DNA of 64,000 nt, taken from positions 124,001-188,000 of the forward strand of contig NZ_CP144683.1 of the NCBI RefSeq assembly GCF_036687315.1, in the 5' to 3' direction. Shown piece after piece: positions 18,091 to 27,369 of this stretch. Below the pieces are notes generated by a model, which made no database searches, was not told the origin of the DNA, and saw nothing but the letters and a program-made list of their open reading frames with translations. This DNA comes from Sphingopyxis sp. TUF1. Its GTDB lineage: Bacteria > Pseudomonadota > Alphaproteobacteria > Sphingomonadales > Sphingomonadaceae. Positions within the stretch are counted from its first letter, which is position 1. Every line of letters begins with the position of its first letter. The position numbers and the translations under genes are program-made.

Positions 18091-19548
18091 ATGCTGACGA
18101 CCCATCCTTTCGACGACGACAAGCTCCGCGAGGAGTGCGGCGTCTTTGGCATTCATGGCGCCGACAGCGCCTCCGCGGTCGTCGCGCTGGGGCTGCACGC
18201 GTTGCAGCACCGCGGACAGGAAGCCGCGGGCATCACCGCGTTCGACGGCAAGGAATTTCATACTCACCGCGCGATGGGTCATGTCGCGGGCAATTTCGAT
18301 CGCGACGAGATCATCCGCCAGCTGGACGGTGCGTCGGCGGTCGGCCATGTCCGCTATTCGACGACGGGCGAGACCGCGCTGCGCAACGTCCAGCCGCTGT
18401 TCGCCGACCTGTCGACCGGCGGCTTTGCGGTCGCCCACAATGGCAATATCTCGAACGCGACCGCGCTGAAAAAGCTGCTCGTCCGCCGTGGCTCAATCTT
18501 TCAGTCGACAAGCGATACCGAGGTCATCATCCACCTCGTCGCAACATCGAACTATCGCTCGCTGCTCGACCGGTTCATCGACGCGCTGAAGCAGGTCGAG
18601 GGCGCCTATTCGTTGATCTGCTTGACCGCTGAGGGCATGATCGGGTGCCGCGACCCCCTCGGCATCCGCCCGCTGGTGATCGGCAAGCTCGGCGACGCAC
18701 ATATTCTGGCATCCGAAACCGTGGCACTCGACGTCGTCGGCGCCGAGTTCCTGCGCTCAGTCGAACCGGGCGAGCTCGTGATTATCCGCGACGGCCAGCT
18801 GACCTCGCACCGGCCCTTTGCCGAACAGTCGGCGCGGCCGTGCATCTTTGAATATGTCTATTTCTCGCGCCCCGACTCGATTGTCGACGGAACCAGCGTC
18901 TATTCGGTGCGCAAGGCGATCGGCGCCGAGCTGGCGCGCGAAAACCCCGTCGATGCCGACCTGGTTATCCCCGTCCCCGATTCGGGCACGCCCGCGGCGA
19001 TCGGCTACGCGCAGGAATCGGGCATCCCGTTCGAGCTTGGCATCATCCGCTCGCATTATGTCGGGCGCACCTTCATCCAGCCGGGTGACAAGGTCCGCCA
19101 TCTGGGCGTCAAGCTGAAGCACAATGCCAACCGCGCGCTGATCGCAGGCAAACGGATCGTGCTCATCGACGATTCGATCGTTCGCGGCACGACCAGTCTC
19201 AAGATTGTGCAGATGATGCGCGATGCCGGCGCCGCCGAAGTGCATATGCGCATCGCGAGCCCGCCGACCCAGCATAGCTGCTTCTACGGCGTCGATACGC
19301 CCGAGCGCGCCAAGCTGCTCGCTGCGCAGATGAGCATCGGCCAGATGGCGAACTTCATCAACGCCGACAGCCTCGCGTTCCTGACGATCGACGGCCTCTA
19401 TCGCGCGCTGGGCGAAGCCGAACGCACGCACGACGCGCCCCAATATTGCGACGCCTGCTTCACCGGTGACTATCCGACCACGCTCACCGACTTCGACGAG
19501 CATGGGCTGGAAGATCAATTTTCGCTGCTGGCCGAACGGGTTGTCTGA
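18091..19548 (+). CDS. purF: Amidophosphoribosyltransferase
   Basis: PurF makes 5-phosphoribosylamine from PRPP and glutamine, the first committed step of purine synthesis. The 485-residue protein is the iron-sulfur, propeptide-bearing type: residues 1-15 would be removed to expose Cys16 of CGVFGI as nucleophile. Four likely cluster ligands are seen in PCIFEYVYF, SCFYG and YCDAC. The PRPP loop is VLIDDSIVRGTT. The ATG at 18091 was chosen from this processing site; an in-frame extension reaches 17734 but runs through hisI on the other strand. Confidence 0.97.
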   Translation: MLTTHPFDDDKLREECGVFGIHGADSASAVVALGLHALQHRGQEAAGITAFDGKEFHTHRAMGHVAGNFDRDEIIRQLDGASAVGHVRYSTTGETALRNVQPLFADLSTGGFAVAHNGNISNATALKKLLVRRGSIFQSTSDTEVIIHLVATSNYRSLLDRFIDALKQVEGAYSLICLTAEGMIGCRDPLGIRPLVIGKLGDAHILASETVALDVVGAEFLRSVEPGELVIIRDGQLTSHRPFAEQSARPCIFEYVYFSRPDSIVDGTSVYSVRKAIGAELARENPVDADLVIPVPDSGTPAAIGYAQESGIPFELGIIRSHYVGRTFIQPGDKVRHLGVKLKHNANRALIAGKRIVLIDDSIVRGTTSLKIVQMMRDAGAAEVHMRIASPPTQHSCFYGVDTPERAKLLAAQMSIGQMANFINADSLAFLTIDGLYRALGEAERTHDAPQYCDACFTGDYPTTLTDFDEHGLEDQFSLLAERVV

Positions 19549-19552
19549 CAAT

Positions 19553-20287
19553 ATGGTTACAAGGTCTGAAGAATTGGCGGGCCAGGTTGCGCTCGTCACT
19601 GGTGCGAGCCGCGGTATCGGCGAGGCCATCGCCGAATCGTTAGCCGCGCGCGGAGCGCACGTCGTCATCACCGCGCGGACCGCGGGCGGGCTCGAGGAGC
19701 TCGAGGATCGCATCCACGCTGCGGGCGGCAGCGCGACGATTGCACCGCTCGACCTGACCGACGGCGACAGCATCGCCCGCCTCGCCAGCGCGATGGCCGA
19801 ACGCTGGCAGCATCTCGACATGCTCGTGCTCAACGCCGCGATGCTCGGCACGCTGACCCCCGTCGCTGCGATCGACGGCAAGGAATTCAACAAGCTGCTG
19901 ACGCTCAACCTGATCGCGCAGCAGGCGCTGATCGCCAATTTCGACCCGCTGCTGCGCCGCGCGGCAAGCGCCCGCCTGCTCGCGCTGTCGAGCGGCGTCG
20001 CACGGACGCCACGCGCCTATTGGGGCGCCTATGCCGCGTCCAAGGCGGCGTTCGAGGTGCTCGTGACCAGCTATGGCGCCGAAATGCGCAATATCTCGGG
20101 GCTGCGGACCGCAATCCTCGACCCCGGCGGGACACGCACGCAGATGCGCGCACGCGCCTATCCCGGCGAGGATCCACGGAGCATCAAGGATCCCGATGCG
20201 GTCGGCGAATATGTCGCCGATCTGATGGTAAAGGGCTTCGACAGCACCGACTTCCATGCCCTGCCCAAGGTCATGGAAAAAGCTTAA
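19553..20287 (+). CDS. Short-chain dehydrogenase/reductase
   Basis: A 244-residue classical SDR. The cofactor loop TGASRGIG is at residues 16-23, NAA at 94-96, the catalytic Ser at 146 or 147, Tyr160 and Lys164. Arg41 after the second strand (ITART) favours NADP(H). It starts 4 bases after the purF stop, so it may be co-transcribed, although no functional link with purine synthesis is known. Substrate unknown. Confidence 0.92.
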   Translation: MVTRSEELAGQVALVTGASRGIGEAIAESLAARGAHVVITARTAGGLEELEDRIHAAGGSATIAPLDLTDGDSIARLASAMAERWQHLDMLVLNAAMLGTLTPVAAIDGKEFNKLLTLNLIAQQALIANFDPLLRRAASARLLALSSGVARTPRAYWGAYAASKAAFEVLVTSYGAEMRNISGLRTAILDPGGTRTQMRARAYPGEDPRSIKDPDAVGEYVADLMVKGFDSTDFHALPKVMEKA

Positions 20288-20346
20288 CGCCATCTTCGCT
20301 TTCCTGCGCTAAGACGCTCGCAAAACAGGGTTTGCGAGGGCGTGGA

Positions 20347-20733
20347 ATGACGAAAGATTTTTTACGGTCGGCGATTGCCGCGGTGGTCGGCATCCTCGTG
20401 GCGTTCGGGCTGGTTTGGCTCGCGCAATATGCCGGCAGCGAAATCGCCCCCGCCGAATATGACCCGGCCACGGGCGAGATACTTATCCCGGTCGGCTCCA
20501 CGATCGCACTGATCGTCGGCTGGTTTATCGCCACCTTTGCGGGCAGCTGGCTTGCCATGCGTATTTCCGGCGGGACCGGCGCGGGATGGGTCGTCGCTGG
20601 GGCCGTGATCGGCGCGGCGCTCTATACCGCCATCGACTTTGCCGACACCTGGTGGATGATGGCGCTGGGCGTTGCCGTCCCGCTCGCCGCGGTTTGGCTC
20701 GCGCAACGGGCTGCAAGCGTAATCTCGGAATAA
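20347..20733 (+). CDS. Small membrane protein of unknown function
   Basis: A 128-residue protein with about four hydrophobic segments and an acidic loop after the first (GSEIAPAEYDPATGE). The start at 20347 follows a purine-rich stretch (GAGGGCGTGGA), and the stop lies just before a hairpin terminator. No known family was recognised. It follows the SDR gene by 59 bases and may share its transcript. Confidence 0.75.
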   Translation: MTKDFLRSAIAAVVGILVAFGLVWLAQYAGSEIAPAEYDPATGEILIPVGSTIALIVGWFIATFAGSWLAMRISGGTGAGWVVAGAVIGAALYTAIDFADTWWMMALGVAVPLAAVWLAQRAASVISE

Positions 20734-20734
20734 T

Positions 20735-20767
20735 CGTCGCTCCCGCCTTCCCGGGGGCGACGCTTTT
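20735..20767. terminator. Rho-independent terminator between convergent genes
   Basis: A GC-rich hairpin with 10-base arms (20735-20744 and 20753-20762, one T-G pair) is followed by CTTTTCC. It lies between the plus-strand membrane protein and the minus-strand serine hydrolase, which converge, so it may serve both. Confidence 0.65.
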
Positions 20768-20768
20768 C

Positions 20769-21938
20769 CTATTCCGCCTCGCGATCCACTGCCGCCTGCA
20801 CAGCCTTGTAAAACGTCTCGCGTGCCGCGCCGACGCCTTCGGGATCGGTCGCGGTCGGCCAGTTGCTATTCGACGCGATCACCAGCTTGCGCTTGGGATC
20901 GATGAAAATGCCCTGCCCGAAGATGCCCTGCGCGGCAAAACTGCCATCGTCGTTCGTCCACCATTGATAGCCATAGCCGCGGCCCGGCACCCCGATGTCG
21001 GCTTGCTTGGTGGTCGCGGCGGCGAACCAGTCGTCGGGAACGACCCTGGCGCCGCCAGCGACCCCGCCGCTCAGCACAAATTGCCCCAGCCGGGCATAGT
21101 CCCTGAGGCTCGCCGATATGCAGCACCCGCTGATCTCATGCCCGGTGGCCCCGAGCATCCAGACCGCATCCTGCTCCATGCCAAACGGCTTCCAGATCTT
21201 TTCCGACAGATAGGCCGACAGCGTCTTGCCAGTCGCACTGGACACCAGAACCCCGATCAGGTTGGTTTCTCCAGTGCTGTAGAGCCACTTCGAACCCGCG
21301 GGAACATCGCGCGGCAAGGTTTTCATATAACTGACCGTAACGTCCTCACCTGCAACCGGTTTTTGCAGGTTGAACAGCGCGACGTCGGATTTGGGATCGG
21401 TATAATCCTCGTTCCATTTGACGCCCGATTTCATGGTCAACAGCTGGCGCACGGTCACATCGTCATAGGCCGACCCTTTCAGGCCGGGGACATAGCCGCT
21501 GACCTTGTCGTCGAGGCTTTTGATATAACCATCCTTCACCGCGGCGCCGACCAGCGTCGAGGTGAAGCTTTTGGCCACCGAAAAACTCGTCCAGCGGCCC
21601 GCGGCGCCATAACCGAGCGCATATTTTTCGAGCCGGACCTTGCCATCCTGGACGATAATCAGCCCCGCGTTGCGCTGCTTCGCCATATGGGCATCGACGT
21701 CGAGGCCAAGGTCGATCGGCTCGCCCGGCGGCAACGGATAGACGGCGTCGCCCGCCTCGACCGTGTTGACGACGACCTTGGGCACCGTCTCCATCGTCCG
21801 GAAAGCAAGGTCGCGTTGATCCTGGGTCCAGAAAAGCACGTTCAGATCCTTTGGCAATTGGTCGGTCGTTTGCGTCGTCGCGGGCGCGCTGCACGCCGCC
21901 GCGGTGCCGAGCAGCACCGCCGCCAAAAATCTTCGCAT
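20769..21938 (-). CDS. Serine hydrolase of the beta-lactamase class C family, lipoprotein
   Basis: A 389-residue penicillin-binding-protein-like hydrolase. Ser120-x-x-Lys123 in SFSVAKSF is the catalytic motif, and YSTGETN in the middle corresponds to the second (Tyr) motif. The N-terminal sequence ends in TAAAC (Cys16), a probable lipobox. The family includes esterases, 6-aminohexanoate-dimer hydrolases and beta-lactamases; nothing here decides between them. The start at 21938 has a GAGGAAAC site; a longer in-frame stretch upstream overlaps the cfa gene. It sits 19 bases after cfa on the same strand. Confidence 0.88.
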   Translation of the reverse strand: MRRFLAAVLLGTAAACSAPATTQTTDQLPKDLNVLFWTQDQRDLAFRTMETVPKVVVNTVEAGDAVYPLPPGEPIDLGLDVDAHMAKQRNAGLIIVQDGKVRLEKYALGYGAAGRWTSFSVAKSFTSTLVGAAVKDGYIKSLDDKVSGYVPGLKGSAYDDVTVRQLLTMKSGVKWNEDYTDPKSDVALFNLQKPVAGEDVTVSYMKTLPRDVPAGSKWLYSTGETNLIGVLVSSATGKTLSAYLSEKIWKPFGMEQDAVWMLGATGHEISGCCISASLRDYARLGQFVLSGGVAGGARVVPDDWFAAATTKQADIGVPGRGYGYQWWTNDDGSFAAQGIFGQGIFIDPKRKLVIASNSNWPTATDPEGVGAARETFYKAVQAAVDREAE

Positions 21939-21957
21939 CTTGTTTCCTCCCCCGTTG

Positions 21958-23238
21958 TCAGGCCGGTTTTTCAAGCGTGACTTGCGCGACGTCGATCCCG
22001 CCGCCGCGAAAGCCCCCCTCGCAATATTGCAGATAATAGCGCCAAAGCCGGACAAAACGCTCGTCAAACCCCGCGGGCAGCTGATCGGCGGTGACCGCCG
22101 CATCGAACCGCTCGCGCCACTGGCGCAGCGTTTCGGCATAATCGCCGCCAAAACGATGGGCATCCCGCCAGATCAGCCCCCTTTCCTCGGCAAGCGCGCG
22201 GAAGCGGCTTTCGGACAGCAGGCAGCCGCCGGGGAAAATATAGGCCTGGATGAAATCGCTGCTCGCGGCATAGCGCTCGAACAGCGCGTCGTTGATCAGG
22301 ATATACTGGATCGCGGCCTTGCCCCCCGGCCGCAGCAGCCGCGCGATCGCATCGAGATAGGCTGGCCAATAGGCCTGCCCCACCGCCTCAACCATCTCGA
22401 CGCTGGCGATCGCGTCATACGGCCCCTGCGCGTCGCGATAGTCGCAAAGCTCGATTCGCGAGCGGCCCGACAGATCGACCGCCGCCAGCCGCGCATCGGC
22501 GACTTCCGCCTGCGCGGGCGACAGGGTGATGCCGGTATAAATGACGTCGTGCCGCTCGACTGCGCGCTCGGCGAGCGCGCCCCAGCCGCAGCCGATTTCG
22601 AGCAGCCGGCTTCCCGAGCGGAGGTCGAGCCGGTCGAGAATCGCGTCGACCTTTGCCGCCTGCGCCTTCTCCAGCGACTGCGCCGGATCGGCGAACAGTG
22701 CGCTCGAATAGTTCATCGCATGATCGAGCCACAAGCGATAGAAATCATTACCTAAATCATAGTGCGCATGGATATTGCGGCGCGCCCCGCGCCGGTGGTT
22801 GCGGTGGAGCGCGTGGATTGCCCGGTTCAGCCAGCGCGACGGCCCGTGCGCGCGCCCGACATCGCCGAGCGCCTCGCCGTTACGCATGAACAGGTCGAAC
22901 AGCGGGACCGGATCGGGCGAGGTCCATTCGCCCTTCTCCCATGCGCGGTACCAGCCGACCGACCCCGACAGCGCCAGCCGCGACAGTGCCGCCCAGCTGT
23001 GCAGATGGACGACCGCCGTCGGTCCCCTGCCGCGGCCGCCGAGTAACCGCACGCTGCCGTCGGGCAAATGCCCCTCGATCGTGCCGGCGACCAATCCCGC
23101 GTCGACGCGGTCGAGCAGCCGGTGGAACAGCGAGCTCGGCGCCAGTCCGATCAGCCGAGCCGCCAGCCCGCCCGCGCGATAGGCACGGTCGGCGCGGAGC
23201 AGTTCCTTGCCGCGGCGGGGGCTGACATGCGTGTTCAT
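21958..23238 (-). CDS. cfa: Cyclopropane-fatty-acyl-phospholipid synthase
   Basis: This enzyme adds a methylene group from S-adenosylmethionine to double bonds of membrane lipids. The 426-residue product has the family N-terminal domain, then HYDLGNDFYRLWLD, the SAM loop LEIGCGWGALAE, and YIFPGGCLLS near the C-terminus. The ATG at 23238 (MNTHVSP) has a strong AGGAAGGGG site. The adjoining lipoprotein hydrolase downstream could be co-expressed in envelope maintenance, which is only a guess. Confidence 0.94.
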   Translation of the reverse strand: MNTHVSPRRGKELLRADRAYRAGGLAARLIGLAPSSLFHRLLDRVDAGLVAGTIEGHLPDGSVRLLGGRGRGPTAVVHLHSWAALSRLALSGSVGWYRAWEKGEWTSPDPVPLFDLFMRNGEALGDVGRAHGPSRWLNRAIHALHRNHRRGARRNIHAHYDLGNDFYRLWLDHAMNYSSALFADPAQSLEKAQAAKVDAILDRLDLRSGSRLLEIGCGWGALAERAVERHDVIYTGITLSPAQAEVADARLAAVDLSGRSRIELCDYRDAQGPYDAIASVEMVEAVGQAYWPAYLDAIARLLRPGGKAAIQYILINDALFERYAASSDFIQAYIFPGGCLLSESRFRALAEERGLIWRDAHRFGGDYAETLRQWRERFDAAVTADQLPAGFDERFVRLWRYYLQYCEGGFRGGGIDVAQVTLEKPA

Positions 23239-23316
23239 AACCCCTTCCTGCCCCAAAGGCGCGCGGCTGACAATTGCCTCAAACGCGCGCTGTCATGACG
23301 TCATGAGCGCGCCGCG

Positions 23317-24273
23317 CTATTCGCGCGCGCTTGCGGTAGGTGCCGCCAGCCGTACCTGGAAACGCTCCGCGGCCAGCGGATGCATGAAGCGCTGATCGCG
23401 CAATAATATGGCATCGCCGTCGCGCTCGGCCACCGGCATCCGCGCCCACAACAGAAAGGCGCGCGCAGCAGGGTCGGCCTTGACCCATTCGGCAAGCCTT
23501 GGATCGTCCATGCCTGTCGGCGCCCCGGTCAGGTCCAGTTGGCCGCCGACGCCCGGCGTGAAGCTGGCGGTGCCAAAGCGGTCTGCGGTGCGCCAGAAAA
23601 TCTCGCGTTGCCAAAAGGCGAGCGGCGGCGGACTCGCCACGACCAGTGCGTCCGACTTACCCGCTGCGGCGAGCGCGTCCGACGCCATGCGCTCCGCAGC
23701 GCCGGTGATCAGCCCGTTCGCGAAGATATAGGCCGAAACAGCCGCAAAACCGATCCACGCAGGGCGTTGCCAGTGCACCGCGCTGCGGCGCTCGCGCCGC
23801 AGCGACAGCCAGAGCGACATCCCCAGCGCGATCCATATCCACAGGTCGATGATGAAGAGGCTGTCGCCATAGAACCACCGCGAGGAAAAAGGTTCGAGCA
23901 GGCGGATGCCATAATTGTTGAGCCAGTCGAGCGCCGGATGGCTGATGCAGCCCATGTAGGCGAGCGCCAAGAGCCAGCCGCGATGGGCCGGAAGGCGATC
24001 GGCGGGGCGCTTGCCGCGCCGTTCCTGCCAGCGGTCGAAGGCGAGCATCGCCGCACATAACAGGATCGGCAGCACCAGCATCGCGATCGGCCCGTGCGTG
24101 ATCCCGCGCCGAAAACCCAGATGCTCGACACCATCGAGCCAGAGCAGGCACGCCGCGTCGACATCGGGCAGGTTAGCTGCCAGAACCAGCGTCGGGATCG
24201 CCAGCCCCGTCTTCTTCTTGAGCCCCATCTGCCCCAGCAGGGCACCGACGAGGCTATGCGTCAGATTATCCAT
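23317..24273 (-). CDS. Membrane-bound metal-dependent hydrolase (YdjM/DUF457 type)
   Basis: A 318-residue polytopic protein with the start typical of this family, MDNLTHSLVGALLG, then NLPDVDA, GITHGP and SHPALDWLNNYG, whose His and Asp residues form the proposed metal site. Several transmembrane segments lie in the first 200 residues. The cellular role of the family is not established. It starts 12 bases after korB on the same strand, so read-through from the kor genes is likely. Confidence 0.87.
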   Translation of the reverse strand: MDNLTHSLVGALLGQMGLKKKTGLAIPTLVLAANLPDVDAACLLWLDGVEHLGFRRGITHGPIAMLVLPILLCAAMLAFDRWQERRGKRPADRLPAHRGWLLALAYMGCISHPALDWLNNYGIRLLEPFSSRWFYGDSLFIIDLWIWIALGMSLWLSLRRERRSAVHWQRPAWIGFAAVSAYIFANGLITGAAERMASDALAAAGKSDALVVASPPPLAFWQREIFWRTADRFGTASFTPGVGGQLDLTGAPTGMDDPRLAEWVKADPAARAFLLWARMPVAERDGDAILLRDQRFMHPLAAERFQVRLAAPTASARE

Positions 24274-24285
24274 GACGGAGTAAGG

Positions 24286-25323
24286 TCAGAGCTCGGGCCC
24301 GCTTTCGGTCACGGTCCAGGTCTGCCCTTTCTTGAGCAGGCCCTGCAGATCGGCCGTTTTGCCTTCGGCTGCCGCCTGGTTCTGCCGCACCACGTCGGCC
24401 TCGAACGTCGGCCGCGGATCGTCGTAGAGCACGCCCAGCGCCATCGGGAACTCGCCGAAACGCATCTCGACAAGCATGTGCGCCACACTGCGATTGGTCA
24501 CATCGTGGACGATCACCCCCGCCGCCTGCCAGTCGCCATCGACGACATCGACGGTCTTGAGGTGCAGCGCCTCGGCGTCGAGCGCGATGCCCTTGGTGCC
24601 TTTGGCATAGAGCATAGGTTCGCCATTCTCGAGCCAGAGCTGGCGATCCTCGGCGCCCTTCGGCGCCGCGAAATCCTCGAACACGTCTTTATTATAGACG
24701 ATACAGTTCTGGAAAATCTCGATAAAGGCCGCGCCCTTATGGGCGTGGGCCGCCTTCAGCACCTCGGGCAGCTTCTTCGACACGTCGAACCCGCGCGCGA
24801 CGAAGCGCGCACCCGCACCCAGCGCAAAGGCCGCGGGCTGCGCGGGGCGATCGACCGAGCCATAGGGGGTCGAGGGGCTGGTCGTGCCGACGCGGCTGGT
24901 CGGCGAATATTGGCCCTTGGTCAGCCCGTAAATCTCGTTGTTGAACAGCATGATCTGACAATCGAGATTGCGGCGGATCAGGTGCATCGTGTGGTTGCCG
25001 CCGATCGACAACCCGTCGCCGTCGCCGGTGACGATCCAGATATCGAGCCCCGGATTGGCGAGCTTCAGCCCCGTCGCAAAGGCCGGCGCGCGGCCGTGGA
25101 TGGTGTGAAAGCCATAGGTTTCCATATAATAGGGAAAGCGCGACGAGCAGCCGATGCCGCTGATGAATACCGTGTTTTCAGGCGCGGTACCGATTTCGGG
25201 CATGGTGCGCTGCACGGCTTTCAGGATCGCATAGTCGCCGCAGCCCGGGCACCAGCGGACTTCCTGATCGGTTTCCCAATCCTTGAGCGTCGTCGTGCGT
25301 GCGATGGTGGTCATCTCGTTCAT
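24286..25323 (-). CDS. korB: 2-oxoacid:ferredoxin oxidoreductase, beta subunit
   Basis: The thiamine-diphosphate subunit of a 2-oxoglutarate-type ferredoxin oxidoreductase, 345 residues. WCPGCGDYAILKA is the N-terminal iron-sulfur/TPP motif, GDGDGLSIGGNH binds Mg-thiamine diphosphate, and NNEIYGLTKGQ follows. It overlaps the korA stop by four bases. With KorA it should decarboxylate 2-oxoglutarate to succinyl-CoA with ferredoxin as electron acceptor; no ferredoxin gene is adjacent. Confidence 0.93.
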   Translation of the reverse strand: MNEMTTIARTTTLKDWETDQEVRWCPGCGDYAILKAVQRTMPEIGTAPENTVFISGIGCSSRFPYYMETYGFHTIHGRAPAFATGLKLANPGLDIWIVTGDGDGLSIGGNHTMHLIRRNLDCQIMLFNNEIYGLTKGQYSPTSRVGTTSPSTPYGSVDRPAQPAAFALGAGARFVARGFDVSKKLPEVLKAAHAHKGAAFIEIFQNCIVYNKDVFEDFAAPKGAEDRQLWLENGEPMLYAKGTKGIALDAEALHLKTVDVVDGDWQAAGVIVHDVTNRSVAHMLVEMRFGEFPMALGVLYDDPRPTFEADVVRQNQAAAEGKTADLQGLLKKGQTWTVTESGPEL

Positions 25324-27185
25324 GCGAGCGCTCCTTCGATCGCGGTCTCAATCTCCGCAATGGTGAAGGGCTGACCCGACACCTTGTTAACGGGCTTGGC
25401 ATCGACGAGATACTGATCGCGCAGCACCGTCTTCAATTGCCCGGTGTTCATCTCGGGCACGATCACCTTGTCGTAGCTTTTCAAAAGCTCGCCCAGATTG
25501 GCGGGCAGCGGCCAGATATGGCGGATGTGGACGTGGCTGACATCCAGACCCTCGGCACGCTTGCGCCGCACCGCCTGGTGGATCGGACCAAAGGTCGAGC
25601 CCCAGCCGACGACCGCAAGCTTGCCGCCCTCGGCGCCCAGTTCGACGATCTGGTCGGGCACCTTGATGCCGTCGATCTTCGCCTTGCGAATATCGGTCAT
25701 CGCCTGATGGTTGGCCGGGGCATAGTTGATGTGGCCGGTATCGAGTTCCTTTTCGATGCCGCCGATGCGGTGAAGCAGGCCGGGGGTGCCGGGCTTGACC
25801 CATGGACGCGCGAGCTTGTCGTCGCGGCCATAAGGTTTGAAGCCGCCCTCGGGCACCTCGGTCAGGAATTCGACCGGGAAGGCTTCGTAAGTCGCCAGGT
25901 CGGGCACCGCCCACGGCTCGGCGGCGTTGGCGATATAGCCGTCGGTCAGCAGCATCACCGGCGTCATATATTGCACCGCGATGCGTACCGCCTCGATCGC
26001 GCAATCGAACGCATCGCCGGGCGAGCGCGCGGCAATCACCGGCATCGGCGCGTCGCCGTTGCGGCCATAGACCGCCTGATACAGATCCGACTGCTCGGTC
26101 TTGGTCGGCAGGCCGGTCGACGGGCCGCCGCGCTGCGAATTGACGATGACCAGCGGCAGCTCGGTCATGATCGCCAGACCCATCGCCTCACCCTTCAGTG
26201 CGATACCGGGGCCCGACGATGACGTCACACCGAGCGAGCCGCCATAGCTCGCGCCGATCGCCGAACAGATCGCCGCAATCTCGTCCTCGGCCTGAAAGGT
26301 CGTGACGTCATATTCCTTGAGCCGCGACAAATGGTGCAGGATCGCCGACGCCGGGGTGATCGGATAGCCGCCGAAAAACATCGGCAGCCTGGCGAGCTGC
26401 GCGCCCGCGACGAGGCCAAGCGCGATGCCCTCGGCGCCCGTCAGCGTGCGATAGAGGCCCGGCGCCGCGGGCGCAGGATCGACATGATGCTGTTTGAGCG
26501 GCCCCGCCAACTCGGCGGTCTCGCCATAGGCGTGCCCGGCGTTGAGCGCCGCGACGTTCGCCGCGGCGAGCTCGGGCGCCTTTGCGAATTTCGCGTTGAG
26601 CCAGTCGATCAGCGGCTGGCGGTCGCGGTCAAACATCCAGAGCGCGAGCCCCAGCGTCCACATATTCTTGCAGCGCAGCGCTTCCTTGTTGCCGAGCCCG
26701 AAGGGCTTCACCGCGTCCATCGTCAGCTGGCTGATATTGAGCTTCAAAAGCTGCCATTTGGCGAGGCTGTCATCCTCGAGCGGGTTCGCGTCATATTTCG
26801 CCTTGGCGAGATTGCGGTCGTTGAATTCGCCCTCGTCGGCGATGATCAGTCCGCCGGGCTTCAGCGCCGGAACATTGGTTTTGAGCGCTGCCGGGTTCAT
26901 CGCAACGAGTACGTCGGGCGCGTCGCCCGCGGTATCGATCGCCGACGATCCAAAGTTAATCTGGAACGCCGACACGCCGAACAGCGTCCCCTGCGGCGCG
27001 CGGATCTCGGCTGGAAAATCCGGGAAGGTTGCAAAGTCGTTGCCCGCCAGCGCCGAAGACAGGGTGAATTGCCCTCCAGTCAACTGCATCCCGTCGCCGC
27101 TATCGCCGGCAAATCGAACCACCACTGCATCCGAAAGGGGGGACTGCCGCTCGCCGTCGGCCTTGTCCTCTACCGCTGTCGCCAT
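25320..27185 (-). CDS. korA: 2-oxoacid:ferredoxin oxidoreductase, alpha subunit (gamma-alpha fusion)
   Basis: A 621-residue fused subunit. The gamma domain comes first (about residues 19-200, FAGDSGDGMQLTGGQF) and the alpha, pyrimidine-binding domain follows (GYPITPASAILHHLSRLKEY, EDEIAAICSAIGASYGG). This is the usual two-gene KorAB form of aerobic bacteria that lacks the delta ferredoxin-like subunit. The ATG at 27185 has an AGAAG site; an extension to 27245 lacks similarity. It diverges from an esterase gene across 184 bases. Confidence 0.93.
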   Translation of the reverse strand: MATAVEDKADGERQSPLSDAVVVRFAGDSGDGMQLTGGQFTLSSALAGNDFATFPDFPAEIRAPQGTLFGVSAFQINFGSSAIDTAGDAPDVLVAMNPAALKTNVPALKPGGLIIADEGEFNDRNLAKAKYDANPLEDDSLAKWQLLKLNISQLTMDAVKPFGLGNKEALRCKNMWTLGLALWMFDRDRQPLIDWLNAKFAKAPELAAANVAALNAGHAYGETAELAGPLKQHHVDPAPAAPGLYRTLTGAEGIALGLVAGAQLARLPMFFGGYPITPASAILHHLSRLKEYDVTTFQAEDEIAAICSAIGASYGGSLGVTSSSGPGIALKGEAMGLAIMTELPLVIVNSQRGGPSTGLPTKTEQSDLYQAVYGRNGDAPMPVIAARSPGDAFDCAIEAVRIAVQYMTPVMLLTDGYIANAAEPWAVPDLATYEAFPVEFLTEVPEGGFKPYGRDDKLARPWVKPGTPGLLHRIGGIEKELDTGHINYAPANHQAMTDIRKAKIDGIKVPDQIVELGAEGGKLAVVGWGSTFGPIHQAVRRKRAEGLDVSHVHIRHIWPLPANLGELLKSYDKVIVPEMNTGQLKTVLRDQYLVDAKPVNKVSGQPFTIAEIETAIEGALA

Positions 27186-27369
27186 TTTTTCTTCTGCCTC
27201 AAATCTTGCGAACCTGTGACATGGGCCTAGGCCTGTGCGGAGCAAGCCGCAATTGAGAAAAAATTGTGCGCTGCAAAGGACAGGGTGTCACTCGGTTTCG
27301 ATTTGCGATTGAATTTGCGCCGCCGATGCCGAATAGCATGGCGAAAATCGCAATCAGGGAGAGACGCAG
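27186..27369. promoter_or_regulatory. Divergent promoter region korA / esterase
   Basis: The 184-base gap must contain both promoters. It holds the palindrome GGCCTAGGCC near 27225, a short inverted repeat CAATT/AATTG at 27250-27266, and a longer-spaced TTGCGAT/ATCGCAA pair at 27303-27309 and 27347-27353. None can be tied to a regulator. Confidence 0.4.

Noticed and set aside
20769..21938. A true class C beta-lactamase
   Set aside because: Only the general SxxK and Tyr motifs are seen; the lipoprotein signal, the length and the absence of an AmpR-type regulator fit a generic serine hydrolase better.
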